Source: Candidatus Peribacteraceae bacterium (GTDB lineage Bacteria; Patescibacteriota; Gracilibacteria; Peribacterales; Peribacteraceae). From it: DNA of 18,001 nucleotides. Where the stretch lies: contig JAQUNQ010000009.1 in assembly GCA_028717505.1 (NCBI GenBank), positions 1 through 18,001 of the forward strand. Direction: 5' to 3'. Shown here in pieces: positions 1 to 7,846 of this stretch. Both the position numbers and the translations under genes were made by a program. The notes below the pieces were generated by a model. That model was given only the letters and a program-made list of their open reading frames with translations. It was not told the DNA's origin and searched no databases. Numbering within the stretch: position 1 is the first letter of the stretch; each line of letters begins with the position of its first letter.

Positions 1-388
1 CCTTCCCGAGAAGGGTGATGTCGGCAAGGTTGGCAGCCTTGATCTCCATCAGAACGCTCTGAAGTATCCCCGCCATTTTTTCAACGTGGAACTGACGCTC
101 TGGGATGGGAGACGCGTTCGTGGGACGAATACGTCGCCGGAGCAGCTCATTCCCTATCTTGCCCTGCTGCCACGCTCCGTTGGCACCAATTTTGTGATTG
201 GTACAGACCTGCTTCCAACAGGGGTACCGAAGGATGTGAGCAAACGCGGATGGACATTCGTCCTGAGAAACCGGGAGGCTGTTCGCGGAATGGATGTGCA
301 CTACATTGATGATGAAACGGGACGGGAGAGCGGCACGCTCCATGTAGATATTGTGCAGCCGCCGTCCTCTGTCGCCACCGCGGAATGA
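1..388 (+). CDS. 3' end of an unrecognised protein (partial)
   Basis: The reading frame is open from the first bases of the window and ends at TGA 386-388. A GTG at 86 could start it, but the 28 codons before that read like protein (…HQNALKYPRHFFNVELTLWDG), so the gene most likely begins upstream of the window. The visible part, about 128 residues, is soluble, with no membrane segment and alternating beta-like stretches (VELTLWDGRRVRG, GTNFVIGTDLL, GWTFVLRN, MDVHYIDDETG, GTLHVDIV), suggesting a small beta-rich domain. I do not recognise the family and assign no function. It is followed 65 bp later by rpsT. Confidence 0.6.
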   Translation, partial: LPEKGDVGKVGSLDLHQNALKYPRHFFNVELTLWDGRRVRGTNTSPEQLIPYLALLPRSVGTNFVIGTDLLPTGVPKDVSKRGWTFVLRNREAVRGMDVHYIDDETGRESGTLHVDIVQPPSSVATAE

Positions 389-410
389 CCGATTCCCGTG
401 GGCTTGCGAC

Positions 411-439
411 TTGACTCCCCTGCCCCGTTCCCGTACCGT
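411..439 (+). promoter_or_regulatory. Putative rpsT promoter
   Basis: TTGACT (411-416), a 17-bp spacer and TACCGT (434-439). Transcription would start near 446, giving rpsT a leader of only about 8 nt with no Shine-Dalgarno sequence. The -10 is a weak match, so this rests mainly on the -35 and the spacing. Confidence 0.4.
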
Positions 440-451
440 TCCGGGGCTTTT
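422..451 (+). terminator. Possible weak terminator hairpin before rpsT
   Basis: GCCCCG (422-427) can pair with CGGGGC (442-447) around a 14-nt loop, followed by TTTTCT. It could end the upstream gene, but the stem is short and the loop large, and it overlaps the putative rpsT -10 box. Confidence 0.3.
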
Positions 452-453
452 CT

Positions 454-720
454 ATGCCTATCACCTCTTCTGCCACTAAGGCGATGCGACAGGCGGCCAA
501 GCGCAGGGCTGCGCGGCGGCCGGTGAGCACGTACCTCAAGACCATGCTCCGCAAGGTGTCCGATGCTGCGAAGGCGGGGAAGAAGGACGAAGTGGTGAAG
601 CTCCTGCCGCAGGTTTACAAGTCCATCGATATGGCAGCGAAGAAGCACCTCATTCACCAGAATAACGCCGCTCGCAAGAAATCCCTGGTGGCGCGCCTCG
701 CCGCGGGCCTGAAGAAGTAG
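454..720 (+). CDS. rpsT: 30S ribosomal protein bS20
   Basis: The 88-residue product is a primary 16S rRNA-binding protein of the small ribosomal subunit. It has the family pattern: a lysine/arginine-rich helical N-terminus (MPITSSATKAMRQAAKRRAA), a middle helix with LKTMLRKVSDAAKAGKKDE, and the C-terminal IDMAAKKHLIHQNNAARKKS, matching the usual 'AAxKGxIHxNxAARxKSRL' end of S20. Its length is normal for the family. ATG 454 follows 'cggggcttttct', with no Shine-Dalgarno sequence. The stop TAG 718-720 is two bases before the GTG of ruvX, so the two genes are almost certainly co-transcribed. Identification is secure. Confidence 0.95.
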   Translation: MPITSSATKAMRQAAKRRAARRPVSTYLKTMLRKVSDAAKAGKKDEVVKLLPQVYKSIDMAAKKHLIHQNNAARKKSLVARLAAGLKK

Positions 721-722
721 CT

Positions 723-1103
723 GTGGCACGCATCCTCGCACTGGACATCGGCACCCGGAAGACCGGCGTGGCTTTTGCGGACGAGTCGGTCGGCGTGGCG
801 CTGCCGCTCGCGACTCTCCGCCACGATTCTCCGGAAGATCTCCTCGGACAAGTGCTCTCTCTCATGGAGGAGCGGAAGGCGGAACGCCTGCTCGTCGGAC
901 TCCCCCTCCTCCCCTCGGGAATGGAAGGGACACAGGCGAAGCTGGTGCGAGAAGTGGTGGGGAAATTGGAGGCGGCGGGGGTCGCCGTGACGCTCTTGGA
1001 TGAGCGCTACTCAAACCCGCGCGAGAATCGTCAAAATGATGATGTTTATGCTGCCTGGAACCTCCTAAATGCCTTTCTGGGAAAAGAGGAGCGAGGTGTT
1101 TGA
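723..1103 (+). CDS. ruvX: Putative pre-16S rRNA nuclease / RuvX (YqgF) family
   Basis: This is an RNase H-fold protein of the YqgF/RuvX family, implicated in maturing the 5' end of 16S rRNA and proposed earlier as a Holliday-junction resolvase. Seen: the N-terminal motif LALDIGTRKTGVA with catalytic Asp8, the LLVGLPLLPSGMEG loop (56-69), LLDERYS (91-97) with Glu94, and a C-terminal Asp at 106/107 ahead of the AAWNLLNAFL helix, so the acidic triad is kept. At 126 residues it is shorter than E. coli YqgF (138): roughly a dozen residues are missing between DERYS and the final Asp. It starts with GTG two bases after rpsT. A ribosomal protein followed by an rRNA-processing nuclease is a sensible operon. 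Confidence 0.88.
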   Translation: MARILALDIGTRKTGVAFADESVGVALPLATLRHDSPEDLLGQVLSLMEERKAERLLVGLPLLPSGMEGTQAKLVREVVGKLEAAGVAVTLLDERYSNPRENRQNDDVYAAWNLLNAFLGKEERGV

Positions 1104-1127
1104 CATAATTATGAAAATGATTAAAAT
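1100..1127 (+). promoter_or_regulatory. Consensus sigma-70-type promoter in an AT-rich island
   Basis: TTGACA (1100-1105, perfect -35), a 16-bp spacer and TAAAAT (1122-1127, 5 of 6). It overlaps the ruvX stop codon and lies in a strikingly AT-rich patch (about 1100-1130) of an otherwise GC-rich sequence. Transcription would start near 1134, some 230 nt before the next gene. A second, weaker pair, TTGTCT (1314-1319) and TAAAAC (1335-1340) 15 bp apart, lies closer to the gene. Confidence 0.6.
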
Positions 1128-1133
1128 ATCATC

Positions 1134-1340
1134 CTTTGGCTCTTTGAACACCATCGTTTTACCCACGCAGCCGCGGTGCATCGGGACTTCGGGTGAAGTA
1201 TCACTGCGACGGTGAACGGATAGAAAATGCTGTTGCGTTTCTCTGACTTGCAGGCCAAGAGAGAGAAAGCAATAACTTCTCTCTTCCGTCCACCCAATCC
1301 AATACGGCATCTTTTGTCTCTGTCAATGTTGTGGTAAAAC
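1134..1340 (+). other. Long leader or possible non-coding RNA with hairpins
   Basis: This 262-bp gap is the longest in the window. Downstream of the strong promoter I see two local structures. The first is a compound hairpin, CGCGGTG (1172-1178) with CACTGCG (1202-1208, one G-U), enclosing a perfect ACTTC-GGGT-GAAGT hairpin (1186-1199). The second is AGAGAGAA (1260-1267) with TTCTCTCT (1277-1284). No ORF here is convincing. It may be a structured 5' leader of the sigma4/HARE gene or an independent small RNA. It does not resemble 4.5S RNA, tmRNA or a riboswitch I can name. Confidence 0.35.
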
Positions 1341-1365
1341 GAGGGATGTTCTTTCCCCCGCCCTC

Positions 1366-2475
<1,110 letters not shown>

Positions 2476-2495
2476 GGCTTTCCTTGATTTCGATG

Positions 2496-2522
2496 AAAAG
2501 AGGTCCGCGGGGGCCTCTTTTT
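2496..2522 (+). terminator. Intrinsic terminator after the sigma4/HARE gene
   Basis: AAAAGAGGTCC (2496-2506) pairs with GGGCCTCTTTT (2511-2521) around a GCGG loop: an 11-bp stem with one G-U pair, running directly into a T tract (2518-2522). It starts 20 bp after the stop codon. Confidence 0.85.
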
Positions 2523-2528
2523 GAGGGC

Positions 2529-2555
2529 AGGAAGGTAAGGAAAGCAAGGAAGGTA
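2529..2555. repeat. Three tandem 9-mers in a polypurine tract
   Basis: AGGAAGGTA (2529-2537), AGGAAAGCA (2538-2546) and AGGAAGGTA (2547-2555) sit head to tail within a largely purine stretch (about 2523-2575) between the terminator and the lipoprotein promoter. No function is evident. Confidence 0.6.
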
Positions 2556-2591
2556 GAGCGGAGGAAGAGGGGGGATGTGCGTGAATGTTCC

Positions 2592-2619
2592 TTGCATTCT
2601 CCCGCCGGCACTTCGAGAA
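2592..2619 (+). promoter_or_regulatory. Putative lipoprotein gene promoter
   Basis: TTGCAT (2592-2597), a 16-bp spacer and GAGAAT (2614-2619), ending 8 nt before ATG 2628. This predicts a leaderless or 1-2 nt leader transcript and supports that start over upstream in-frame codons. Confidence 0.5.
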
Positions 2620-2627
2620 TATCCCTC

Positions 2628-3461
2628 ATGCGCAGGTCTCCTCTTCTTTTCCTCCTGCTTGTCTTCTCTTCGCTCGGGCTGACAGCCTGCGGGGAGAAGC
2701 CCCTCCCCCCTCCTCTCCCCGCGGGGGAGCAGACCGTGAGCGGGGTCCTCCTCCCCGCGGAAATCTCCCTCTTGCGGCGCGGGACGCACGTGCTGCGTGT
2801 TCAGGGGAAGGAGACCTACTTCGTCGAGAGTTCCGTCGTGAATCTTCGCTCGCTTGAGCAGCGGGAAGTCGTCCTGAAGGGCACGCTCGAGGAAAATACC
2901 GATCCGGAGATGCTCCCCGTGCTCGTCGTGCGAGAGCTCGTGAGTTCCGTCGATCGCACACGCGCCTGGGATCTCCCGTCGCTCGGCCTCTCCTTCCGTG
3001 CGCCGCTCTCCTGGAAGATGACAGAGGAAGGCAGGCAGGTGCAGTTCTCCCTCGAAGGACAGGAGAAGCCCATCCTCATCCTCTCGAAGGAGAAGTGTGA
3101 GGAGTTTCCCCCCCCGCCGGGAGTCCCCGATGTCATCGCAGGGTACCGTGCAGAGCGGACGGGGAATGCGGAGAACGGGGATGAGCGGATGGAGGTTCTC
3201 GTCGAGGGGACGCTCTACACCTTCCTCTTCACCCCGGGGAATACGGAGAAAACTTCGGAACTCACGAGCGATCTCAGGGGGGTCTTCGCTTCCCTCGCGT
3301 TTCACAGGGGGGGGAGCGGCTCATCGATGTCCTCCCAGCAGACCGGATCGGGAGCTGGCATTCCCTGTGGTGGTCCTGCAGGCATCCTCTGTCCTGCCGG
3401 CCAGTACTGCTCCATCACGGACTTTCAGGAGAACATCGGGCACTGCCGTCCTGTCCGTTAA
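2628..3461 (+). CDS. Lipoprotein with C-terminal cysteine-rich motif
   Basis: The product has 277 residues. The N-terminus is a classic lipoprotein signal: MRR, a hydrophobic core (LLFLLLVFSSLG), then the lipobox LTAC with Cys21, so it should be lipidated and held at the outer face of the membrane. A proline-rich linker (EKPLPPPLPAG) follows. Residues ~35-115 look like a small beta domain, and ~120-225 (WDLPSLGLSFRAPLSWKM…) resembles the soluble domain of lipoproteins that start with a 'GLSF…P.W' strand. The end carries four cysteines in the pattern C-GGPAGILC-PAGQYC…GHC, a small disulfide-type motif I have seen in other secreted bacterial proteins. The gene stands alone, between a terminator and the recA control region. 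Specific function unknown. Confidence 0.75.
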   Translation: MRRSPLLFLLLVFSSLGLTACGEKPLPPPLPAGEQTVSGVLLPAEISLLRRGTHVLRVQGKETYFVESSVVNLRSLEQREVVLKGTLEENTDPEMLPVLVVRELVSSVDRTRAWDLPSLGLSFRAPLSWKMTEEGRQVQFSLEGQEKPILILSKEKCEEFPPPPGVPDVIAGYRAERTGNAENGDERMEVLVEGTLYTFLFTPGNTEKTSELTSDLRGVFASLAFHRGGSGSSMSSQQTGSGAGIPCGGPAGILCPAGQYCSITDFQENIGHCRPVR

Positions 3462-3502
3462 TTCATTGGGAGGGAGGAGGGATTTTCGCATTGTGGAATA
3501 TG

Positions 3503-3534
3503 GGTGTACGATAATACACCACCATCAAGGTGTA
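3503..3534. promoter_or_regulatory. Inverted-repeat cluster upstream of recA
   Basis: GGTGTACGATAATACACC (3503-3520) is a perfect inverted repeat with 6-bp arms and a 6-bp spacer; it contains GATAAT, a -10-like hexamer. A further GGTGTACG at 3529-3536 repeats the left arm, so the middle TACACC can also pair with it (3515-3534, 8-bp spacer). Three half-sites in 34 bp suggest binding by a dimeric repressor, possibly an SOS-type regulator, though it matches no LexA box I know. Confidence 0.5.
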
Positions 3535-3554
3535 CGCCAGGCAATGCAATATTT

Positions 3555-3584
3555 TTGACCGAATCGCGCATCGGTCCTTAGAGT
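3555..3584 (+). promoter_or_regulatory. Putative recA promoter spanning a 20-bp palindrome
   Basis: TTGACC (3555-3560), an 18-bp spacer and TAGAGT (3579-3584). The spacer and the end of the -35 hold the near-palindrome GACCGAATCGCGCATCGGTC (3557-3576; 6-bp perfect arms plus a CGCG core). A protein bound here would block RNA polymerase. Transcription would start around 3591, about 40 nt before ATG 3630. Confidence 0.5.
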
Positions 3585-3629
3585 GGTGCACATCCTCACA
3601 CCTTTCTCATCCCCTTCCCTTTCCATACT

Positions 3630-4694
3630 ATGACGAGAGTAGCCGCTTCCAAAGAGACCATGCAGACTGCCAAGCAGGAGAATACCCATCGCTCCACCGC
3701 TCATCCCCGCGAGGAAGCCCTCGCCTCTGCGCTCTCGCAGATCGAGAAGCAGTATGGTGCCGGTGCCGTCATGCTCATGGGCGAGGAGCATGTCGTGAAG
3801 ATCGAGACCGTTCCATCCGGTTCCATCTCCCTCGATATCGCCCTCGGCGGTGGCATCCCCAAGGGCCGCATCGTCGAGATTTACGGACCGGAGTCCTCCG
3901 GCAAGACCACGCTCGCGCTCCACTCCATCGCGGAGGTCCAGCGGCGCGGCGGGCGGGCTGCCTTCATCGACGCGGAGCACGCGCTCGACGTGCAGTATGC
4001 GAAGAAGATCGGCGTGAATATCGACGCGCTCCTCGTCTCCCAGCCCGATGACGGCGAGCAGGCGCTGGAGATCACGGAGACGCTCGTGCGCTCCGGCGGG
4101 ATCGACATCATCGTCATCGACTCGGTGGCGGCTCTCACGCCGCGCGCGGAGATCGAAGGCATGATGGGTGACAGCCACTTGGGCCTTCAGGCGCGCCTCA
4201 TGAGTCAGGCCCTGCGCAAGCTCACCTCCATTGTGAGCAAGACGAGCTGCTCGGTCATCTTCATCAACCAGATGCGCATGAAGATCGGCGTCATGTTCGG
4301 CAACCCCGAGACGACGACCGGCGGCAATGCGCTCAAATTTTATGCTTCTATCCGCATCGACGTGCGCCGGATCGACAAGATCCTCGAGAAGGGCGAGGGC
4401 GAGCAGGAGATCGTGGGGAACCGCACGCGGGCGAAGATCGTGAAGAACAAAATCGCGCCCCCCTTCCGGCAGGCGGAATTCGACATCCTCTACGCGCGTG
4501 GCATCAGCAAGGAGGGTGATCTTCTCGATTTGGGGATCAAGTACGGCATCCTCGAGAAGTCCGGCACGCACTTCCGCTATGGCGGGGAGTCCATCGGGCA
4601 GGGCCGCGAGCAGGCGCGCCTCCACCTCATCGAGAATCCGAAGCTCGCGGAGAAGCTGGAGAAGGAGATCCGGAAGGCGGCGGGCATCGAATAG
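3630..4694 (+). CDS. recA: Recombinase RecA
   Basis: RecA is the DNA strand-exchange ATPase of homologous recombination and SOS induction. Of 354 residues, the Walker A GPESSGKT (86-93), the catalytic-glutamate segment FIDAEHALD (112-120, Glu116), Walker B IIVIDSVAAL (160-169), the DNA-binding loop region INQMRMKIGVMFGNPETTTGG (212-232) and the C-terminal VKNKIAPPFRQAEFDILY are all present. The N-terminus is about 20 residues longer than in E. coli if ATG 3630 is the start; ATG 3660 (MQTAKQEN) is an alternative. The acidic tail of E. coli RecA is missing: the protein ends EKEIRKAAGIE. No intein is present. The start is preceded by the pyrimidine-rich 'ccccttccctttccatact', not by a Shine-Dalgarno sequence. 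Confidence 0.98.
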   Translation: MTRVAASKETMQTAKQENTHRSTAHPREEALASALSQIEKQYGAGAVMLMGEEHVVKIETVPSGSISLDIALGGGIPKGRIVEIYGPESSGKTTLALHSIAEVQRRGGRAAFIDAEHALDVQYAKKIGVNIDALLVSQPDDGEQALEITETLVRSGGIDIIVIDSVAALTPRAEIEGMMGDSHLGLQARLMSQALRKLTSIVSKTSCSVIFINQMRMKIGVMFGNPETTTGGNALKFYASIRIDVRRIDKILEKGEGEQEIVGNRTRAKIVKNKIAPPFRQAEFDILYARGISKEGDLLDLGIKYGILEKSGTHFRYGGESIGQGREQARLHLIENPKLAEKLEKEIRKAAGIE

Positions 4695-4726
4695 TTACAA
4701 CGGGGATTCATCAACCCCGGCTGTAG

Positions 4727-4732
4727 TATCAT
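4727..4732 (+). promoter_or_regulatory. -10 box of the Nudix gene
   Basis: TATCAT ends 8 nt before ATG 4741, the spacing seen at many starts in this window. No good -35 at 16-18 bp was seen. The box supports ATG 4741 over the long upstream extension that remains open inside recA. Confidence 0.45.
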
Positions 4733-4740
4733 TCCACGCA

Positions 4741-5247
4741 ATGAAAGAACTCTTCTCCGGACACGGGTGGCGTGTCACCCTCGATGAGGCGGCGCTCCCG
4801 GACGGGCGCATGAAGAAAGCGGCACGCGTCCACTCCGCGGACACGGTCGTCATCCTTCCGCTCGTACAGCCGGATAGGGTCGTGATTCTCCGCGAATTCC
4901 GCCCGTTCTGGGGCTGTTATGTCTGGATGCTGCCGAGCGGCAAAGCGGACAAGGAAACAGACATCCTCGCAGCTGCGCAGCGGGAATTGCGGGAGGAGAC
5001 GGGCATGCGGGCGGGGAAGATCACGCCCTACGGGACGTGCTACTACCGCGACACCATCGCCTATACCTGCCATTTTTTCCTCGCGGAAGACCTCGTCGCC
5101 GACCCTCTGCCGCGGGACGCCACGGAACTGATGGAAGTCCATACTCTGCCGATCGACGAGGCCATACAGCGTGTCGTGACCGGTGAACGGTCCCATGCGG
5201 CCAGCGGGAATTTGCTCCTCCGCTATGCGCGGGAGCACGGCTTCTAG
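4741..5247 (+). CDS. Nudix hydrolase (ADP-ribose pyrophosphatase-like)
   Basis: Nudix enzymes cleave nucleoside diphosphates linked to another moiety. In this 168-residue protein the Nudix box lies at 67-89: G67, then RELREETGM (81-89), preceded by LPSGKADKE as in ADP-sugar pyrophosphatases ('LPAGKIDxGE'). The Glu normally at position 7 of the box is Thr73, with a Glu one place earlier (Glu72). The core metal-binding REUxEE is intact, so activity is still expected. Flanking features (VVILREFRPFWGCYVWMLPSGK; later FFLAEDLVADPLP) fit the ADP-ribose pyrophosphatase branch (NudF-like), which removes toxic ADP-ribose. Substrate is not certain. Its own -10 box suggests transcription independent of recA. 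Confidence 0.85.
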   Translation: MKELFSGHGWRVTLDEAALPDGRMKKAARVHSADTVVILPLVQPDRVVILREFRPFWGCYVWMLPSGKADKETDILAAAQRELREETGMRAGKITPYGTCYYRDTIAYTCHFFLAEDLVADPLPRDATELMEVHTLPIDEAIQRVVTGERSHAASGNLLLRYAREHGF

Positions 5248-5319
5248 CTCTTTCCACATTCCGTCCACATTTCCTCCTCGCAAGGCGCACTACTCGTGAA
5301 GCCCTTCAAGGGAGATTGG

Positions 5320-5347
5320 TTGCTCGAACCAGGTCGTCAACTACAAT
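5320..5347 (+). promoter_or_regulatory. Putative dnaB promoter
   Basis: TTGCTC (5320-5325), a 16-bp spacer and TACAAT (5342-5347, 5 of 6), ending 8 nt before ATG 5356. This places the transcription start at or beside the start codon and rules against translation from the upstream GTG 5296. Confidence 0.6.
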
Positions 5348-5355
5348 GCGGCCCC

Positions 5356-6708
5356 ATGCCTGCGACGCTTATCGAAACCCAGCCGCACTCCATCGAAGCC
5401 GAGCGCACCGTGCTCGGGGCACTCCTCGTGGATCCGGATGCCATCATCAAGGTGAGCGACTTCCTCCTGCCAGCGGATTTCTACGATCCGGTGTACCGCG
5501 AGGTTTACCAGGCAGTGCATGATCTCTACCAGGCGCACGAGCCCATCGACTTCATCACCGTCTCGACGAAATTGAAAGGGAACCAGAAGGTGGAGTCCTC
5601 CGGCGGCAGTGCCTTCCTCGCGGAGGTTGCTTCGGATGTGCCCACCTCCTCGCACGTCTACCAGTACGGACAGATCGTGAAGACGAAAGCGGTGCATCGC
5701 CGCATCATCGCGGCAGGCCAGAAGATTATGGGGTTCGGCTTCGAGGAAGGGAAACTCGTTCCCGAGCTCCTCGATCAGGTGGAGAAGACGGTGTTCGAGA
5801 TCTCGAACATGTACCTGAAGGACAAATTCGTGCACATCCAGGAGATCCTGGAGGCGCGCTACGAGCGCTTTGCGGAGATGCACGAGTCCAAGGATGAGGG
5901 TACCACCAAGGGCGTGCCGACCGGCTTCCATGCACTCGACCAGAAGCTCTCGGGCCTGCAGCCCTCTGACCTTGTGGTCATCGCGGCTCGTCCCAGCATG
6001 GGGAAAACCAGCCTCGCGCTGAATATCGCGCAGAATGCCGCTATCCGCTCCGGGAAGACTGTAGGCATCTTCTCGCTCGAGATGAGCAAGGAGCAGCTCG
6101 TGGACCGCCTCTTCGCCTCGATGCTCGGCGTGGATTCCTGGAAGCTGCAACGCGGCAAGCTCGATGACAGCGACTTCCAGAATATGGGGCCGATCATGGA
6201 TGAACTCAACAAGGCGAACCTCTTCATCGATGACTCCGTGGCCTCCACCATCCCGGAACTCCGTGCGAAGGCGCGGCGTCTCCAGATGGAGCACGGGCTT
6301 GACCTGCTCATCATCGACTACCTGCAGCTCATGAGTACGGGCAACGTGAGCTACGCCGGCAATCGCGTGCAGGAGATCTCGGAGATTTCCCGCTCACTGA
6401 AGCAGCTCGGACGCGAACTCCGCGTGCCGATCCTGGCACTCTCCCAGCTCTCCCGCGCGGTCGAGAGCCGTCCGGGCAATATTCCGCAACTCTCCGACCT
6501 TCGCGAGTCGGGCTCCATCGAGCAGGATTCCGACGTGGTCCTCATGATGTATCGCGAGGACTACTACGAGGAGGACAGCGACCGCCCGGGCATGACGGAC
6601 ATCTACATCCGCAAGCACCGCAACGGCCCCATCGGACGCGTGGAGCTCCTCTTCAAGAAGGAGCAAATGCGCTTCTACGACGTGGACAAGGTTCATACAG
6701 CTTCCTGA
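5356..6708 (+). CDS. dnaB: Replicative DNA helicase DnaB
   Basis: DnaB is the ring helicase that unwinds DNA at the replication fork. The 450-residue product has the DnaB N-terminal domain (HSIEAERTVLGALLVDPDAI, 11-30, onward) and the RecA-like C-terminal domain: Walker A ARPSMGKT (211-218), the catalytic Glu in FSLEMS (242), Walker B LLIIDYLQLM (317-326), then ISRSLKQLGRELRVPILALSQLSRAVE and the arginine-finger region (ESGSIEQDSDVVLMMYRE). No intein is present and the length is normal. ATG 5356 fits the family N-terminus ('…PHSIEAEqavLG') and the -10 box. The stop is 42 bp before mraY. Confidence 0.97.
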   Translation: MPATLIETQPHSIEAERTVLGALLVDPDAIIKVSDFLLPADFYDPVYREVYQAVHDLYQAHEPIDFITVSTKLKGNQKVESSGGSAFLAEVASDVPTSSHVYQYGQIVKTKAVHRRIIAAGQKIMGFGFEEGKLVPELLDQVEKTVFEISNMYLKDKFVHIQEILEARYERFAEMHESKDEGTTKGVPTGFHALDQKLSGLQPSDLVVIAARPSMGKTSLALNIAQNAAIRSGKTVGIFSLEMSKEQLVDRLFASMLGVDSWKLQRGKLDDSDFQNMGPIMDELNKANLFIDDSVASTIPELRAKARRLQMEHGLDLLIIDYLQLMSTGNVSYAGNRVQEISEISRSLKQLGRELRVPILALSQLSRAVESRPGNIPQLSDLRESGSIEQDSDVVLMMYREDYYEEDSDRPGMTDIYIRKHRNGPIGRVELLFKKEQMRFYDVDKVHTAS

Positions 6709-6715
6709 TGCAGGT

Positions 6716-6744
6716 TTGTGTGGAGGGGATTCCGGCGCTAGGCT
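6716..6744 (+). promoter_or_regulatory. Putative mraY promoter
   Basis: TTGTGT (6716-6721), a 17-bp spacer and TAGGCT (6739-6744), exactly 6 nt before ATG 6751. A leaderless mRNA is predicted. Confidence 0.55.
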
Positions 6745-6750
6745 GTCCCT

Positions 6751-7812
6751 ATGCCCGTCGCCTTCACTCCCGTCCGGCCGGAGATTTCTCTCATGGCTAT
6801 TCTCGTGTACGCCGTGGTCGCCTTCGTGATGGGCGTCTCGCTCACCCCGTGGTACGCCTCTTTTCTCCGGCGCCACCGCATCGGAAAGCAATTGCGCAAG
6901 GAAACCGTGGATGGGTTCGTCCCTGCAGTCTTCACGAAGTTCCACCAGGGCAAGGAGGGCACACCCACGATGGGTGGCGTCCTGATCTGGGGCTCCATTC
7001 TTCTCACCATTTTCCTCTCCCGCGCTCTCTCCTACTTCGGCTTCGTGGAGAATTCCCTCCTCCAGCGCGGGCAGGTCTACCTGCCGCTTTTCATGCTGAT
7101 CTCCTTCGGCTTGCTGGGCGCGCTCGATGATTACCTGAATATCCGCTGCATCGGGAGGAAGCGGGGGCTCAATTGGCTCCCCAAGATGCTGACGCTCCTC
7201 CTCCTCTCCACGGCGGGAGCGCTCTGGTTCTACCTCAAGCTCAACTACAACTCCATTGATGTCCCCTTCTATGGCCTGGTTACTGTGGGGTGGTGGTACA
7301 TCCCCATCTTCATCTTCATCATCGTGGGGACCGCGAATGCCGTGAATGTGACGGACGGGCTCGACGGGCTCGCGGGCGGCCTCCTCATCCTCGCCTTCGG
7401 TTCCTTCGCCATCCTCGCCTATCTTCAGGGGCTCTTCGTCCTCTCGGCCTTCTGCGCCGTCACCGTCGGTTCGCTCGTCGCCTTCCTCTGGAACAATGTG
7501 CCTCCGGCGCTCTTCTTCATGGGGGACACCGGTTCCCTGGCGCTCGGAGGGGCGCTCGGCGTCATCGCGCTCATGATTGATCATGTCCTCGTCCTCCCGC
7601 TCATCGGCTTCATCTTCGTCATGGAGATGCTCTCGGTGATCATCCAGCTCACGAGCAAGCGGCTCCGCGGCGGGAAGAAAGTCTTCATTGCCGCACCCAT
7701 TCACCATCACTTCGAGGCGCTGCAGTGGGGGGAGAGCAAAGTGACGATGCGCCTCTGGATTATCGGCGGCTTCTTCGCCTTCCTCGGAATCATTGTAGGT
7801 CTTGTGGGCTAA
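6751..7812 (+). CDS. mraY: Phospho-N-acetylmuramoyl-pentapeptide transferase MraY
   Basis: MraY transfers phospho-MurNAc-pentapeptide from UDP to undecaprenyl phosphate, making lipid I, the first membrane step of peptidoglycan synthesis. This is a 353-residue polytopic membrane protein. Seen: TPTMGG (71-76), the catalytic Asp pair in GALDDYLNI (123-131), NAVNVTDGLDGLAGG (196-210), FFMGDTGSLALGG (255-267) and the signature PIHHHFEALQWGE (316-328). All are MraY hallmarks and separate it from WecA-type relatives, which lack the HHH. It lies alone between dnaB and gap rather than in a dcw cluster. ATG 6751 fits the -10 spacing; Met15 is a less likely start. Confidence 0.96.
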   Translation: MPVAFTPVRPEISLMAILVYAVVAFVMGVSLTPWYASFLRRHRIGKQLRKETVDGFVPAVFTKFHQGKEGTPTMGGVLIWGSILLTIFLSRALSYFGFVENSLLQRGQVYLPLFMLISFGLLGALDDYLNIRCIGRKRGLNWLPKMLTLLLLSTAGALWFYLKLNYNSIDVPFYGLVTVGWWYIPIFIFIIVGTANAVNVTDGLDGLAGGLLILAFGSFAILAYLQGLFVLSAFCAVTVGSLVAFLWNNVPPALFFMGDTGSLALGGALGVIALMIDHVLVLPLIGFIFVMEMLSVIIQLTSKRLRGGKKVFIAAPIHHHFEALQWGESKVTMRLWIIGGFFAFLGIIVGLVG

Positions 7813-7816
7813 AAAA

Positions 7817-7837
7817 TGGCTTCCTGAAGCCAGGTTT
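7817..7837 (+). terminator. Possible terminator after mraY
   Basis: TGGCTT-CCTG-AAGCCA (7817-7832) is a perfect 6-bp stem with a four-base loop, preceded by six A and followed by ggtttc. The T run is poor on the plus strand, so the call is tentative. It lies just before the gap promoter. Confidence 0.4.
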
Positions 7838-7846
7838 CGCATCCTC

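Noticed and set aside
1065..1310. 81-codon minus-strand ORF across the long gap after ruvX
   Set aside because: It covers the strong plus-strand promoter and hairpins, has no recognisable domain, and its composition looks random; an RNA leader explains the region better.
3525..4625. 366-codon minus-strand ORF opposite recA
   Set aside because: It is the antisense shadow of recA, typical of GC-rich coding DNA; Arg/Leu/Asp/Glu-rich with no domain.
4701..4719. CGGGG…CCCCG hairpin between recA and the Nudix gene
   Set aside because: Five-bp stem with a 9-nt loop and no T tract; too weak to call a terminator.
5296..5355. Upstream extension of dnaB from GTG 5296
   Set aside because: The extension would span the dnaB -35 and -10 boxes and is not family-like; DnaB homology begins just after ATG 5356.
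6394..7842. 482-codon minus-strand ORF opposite dnaB end and mraY
   Set aside because: Shadow of two certain genes; extremely His/Glu/Asp-rich, as expected from antisense of membrane-protein codons.
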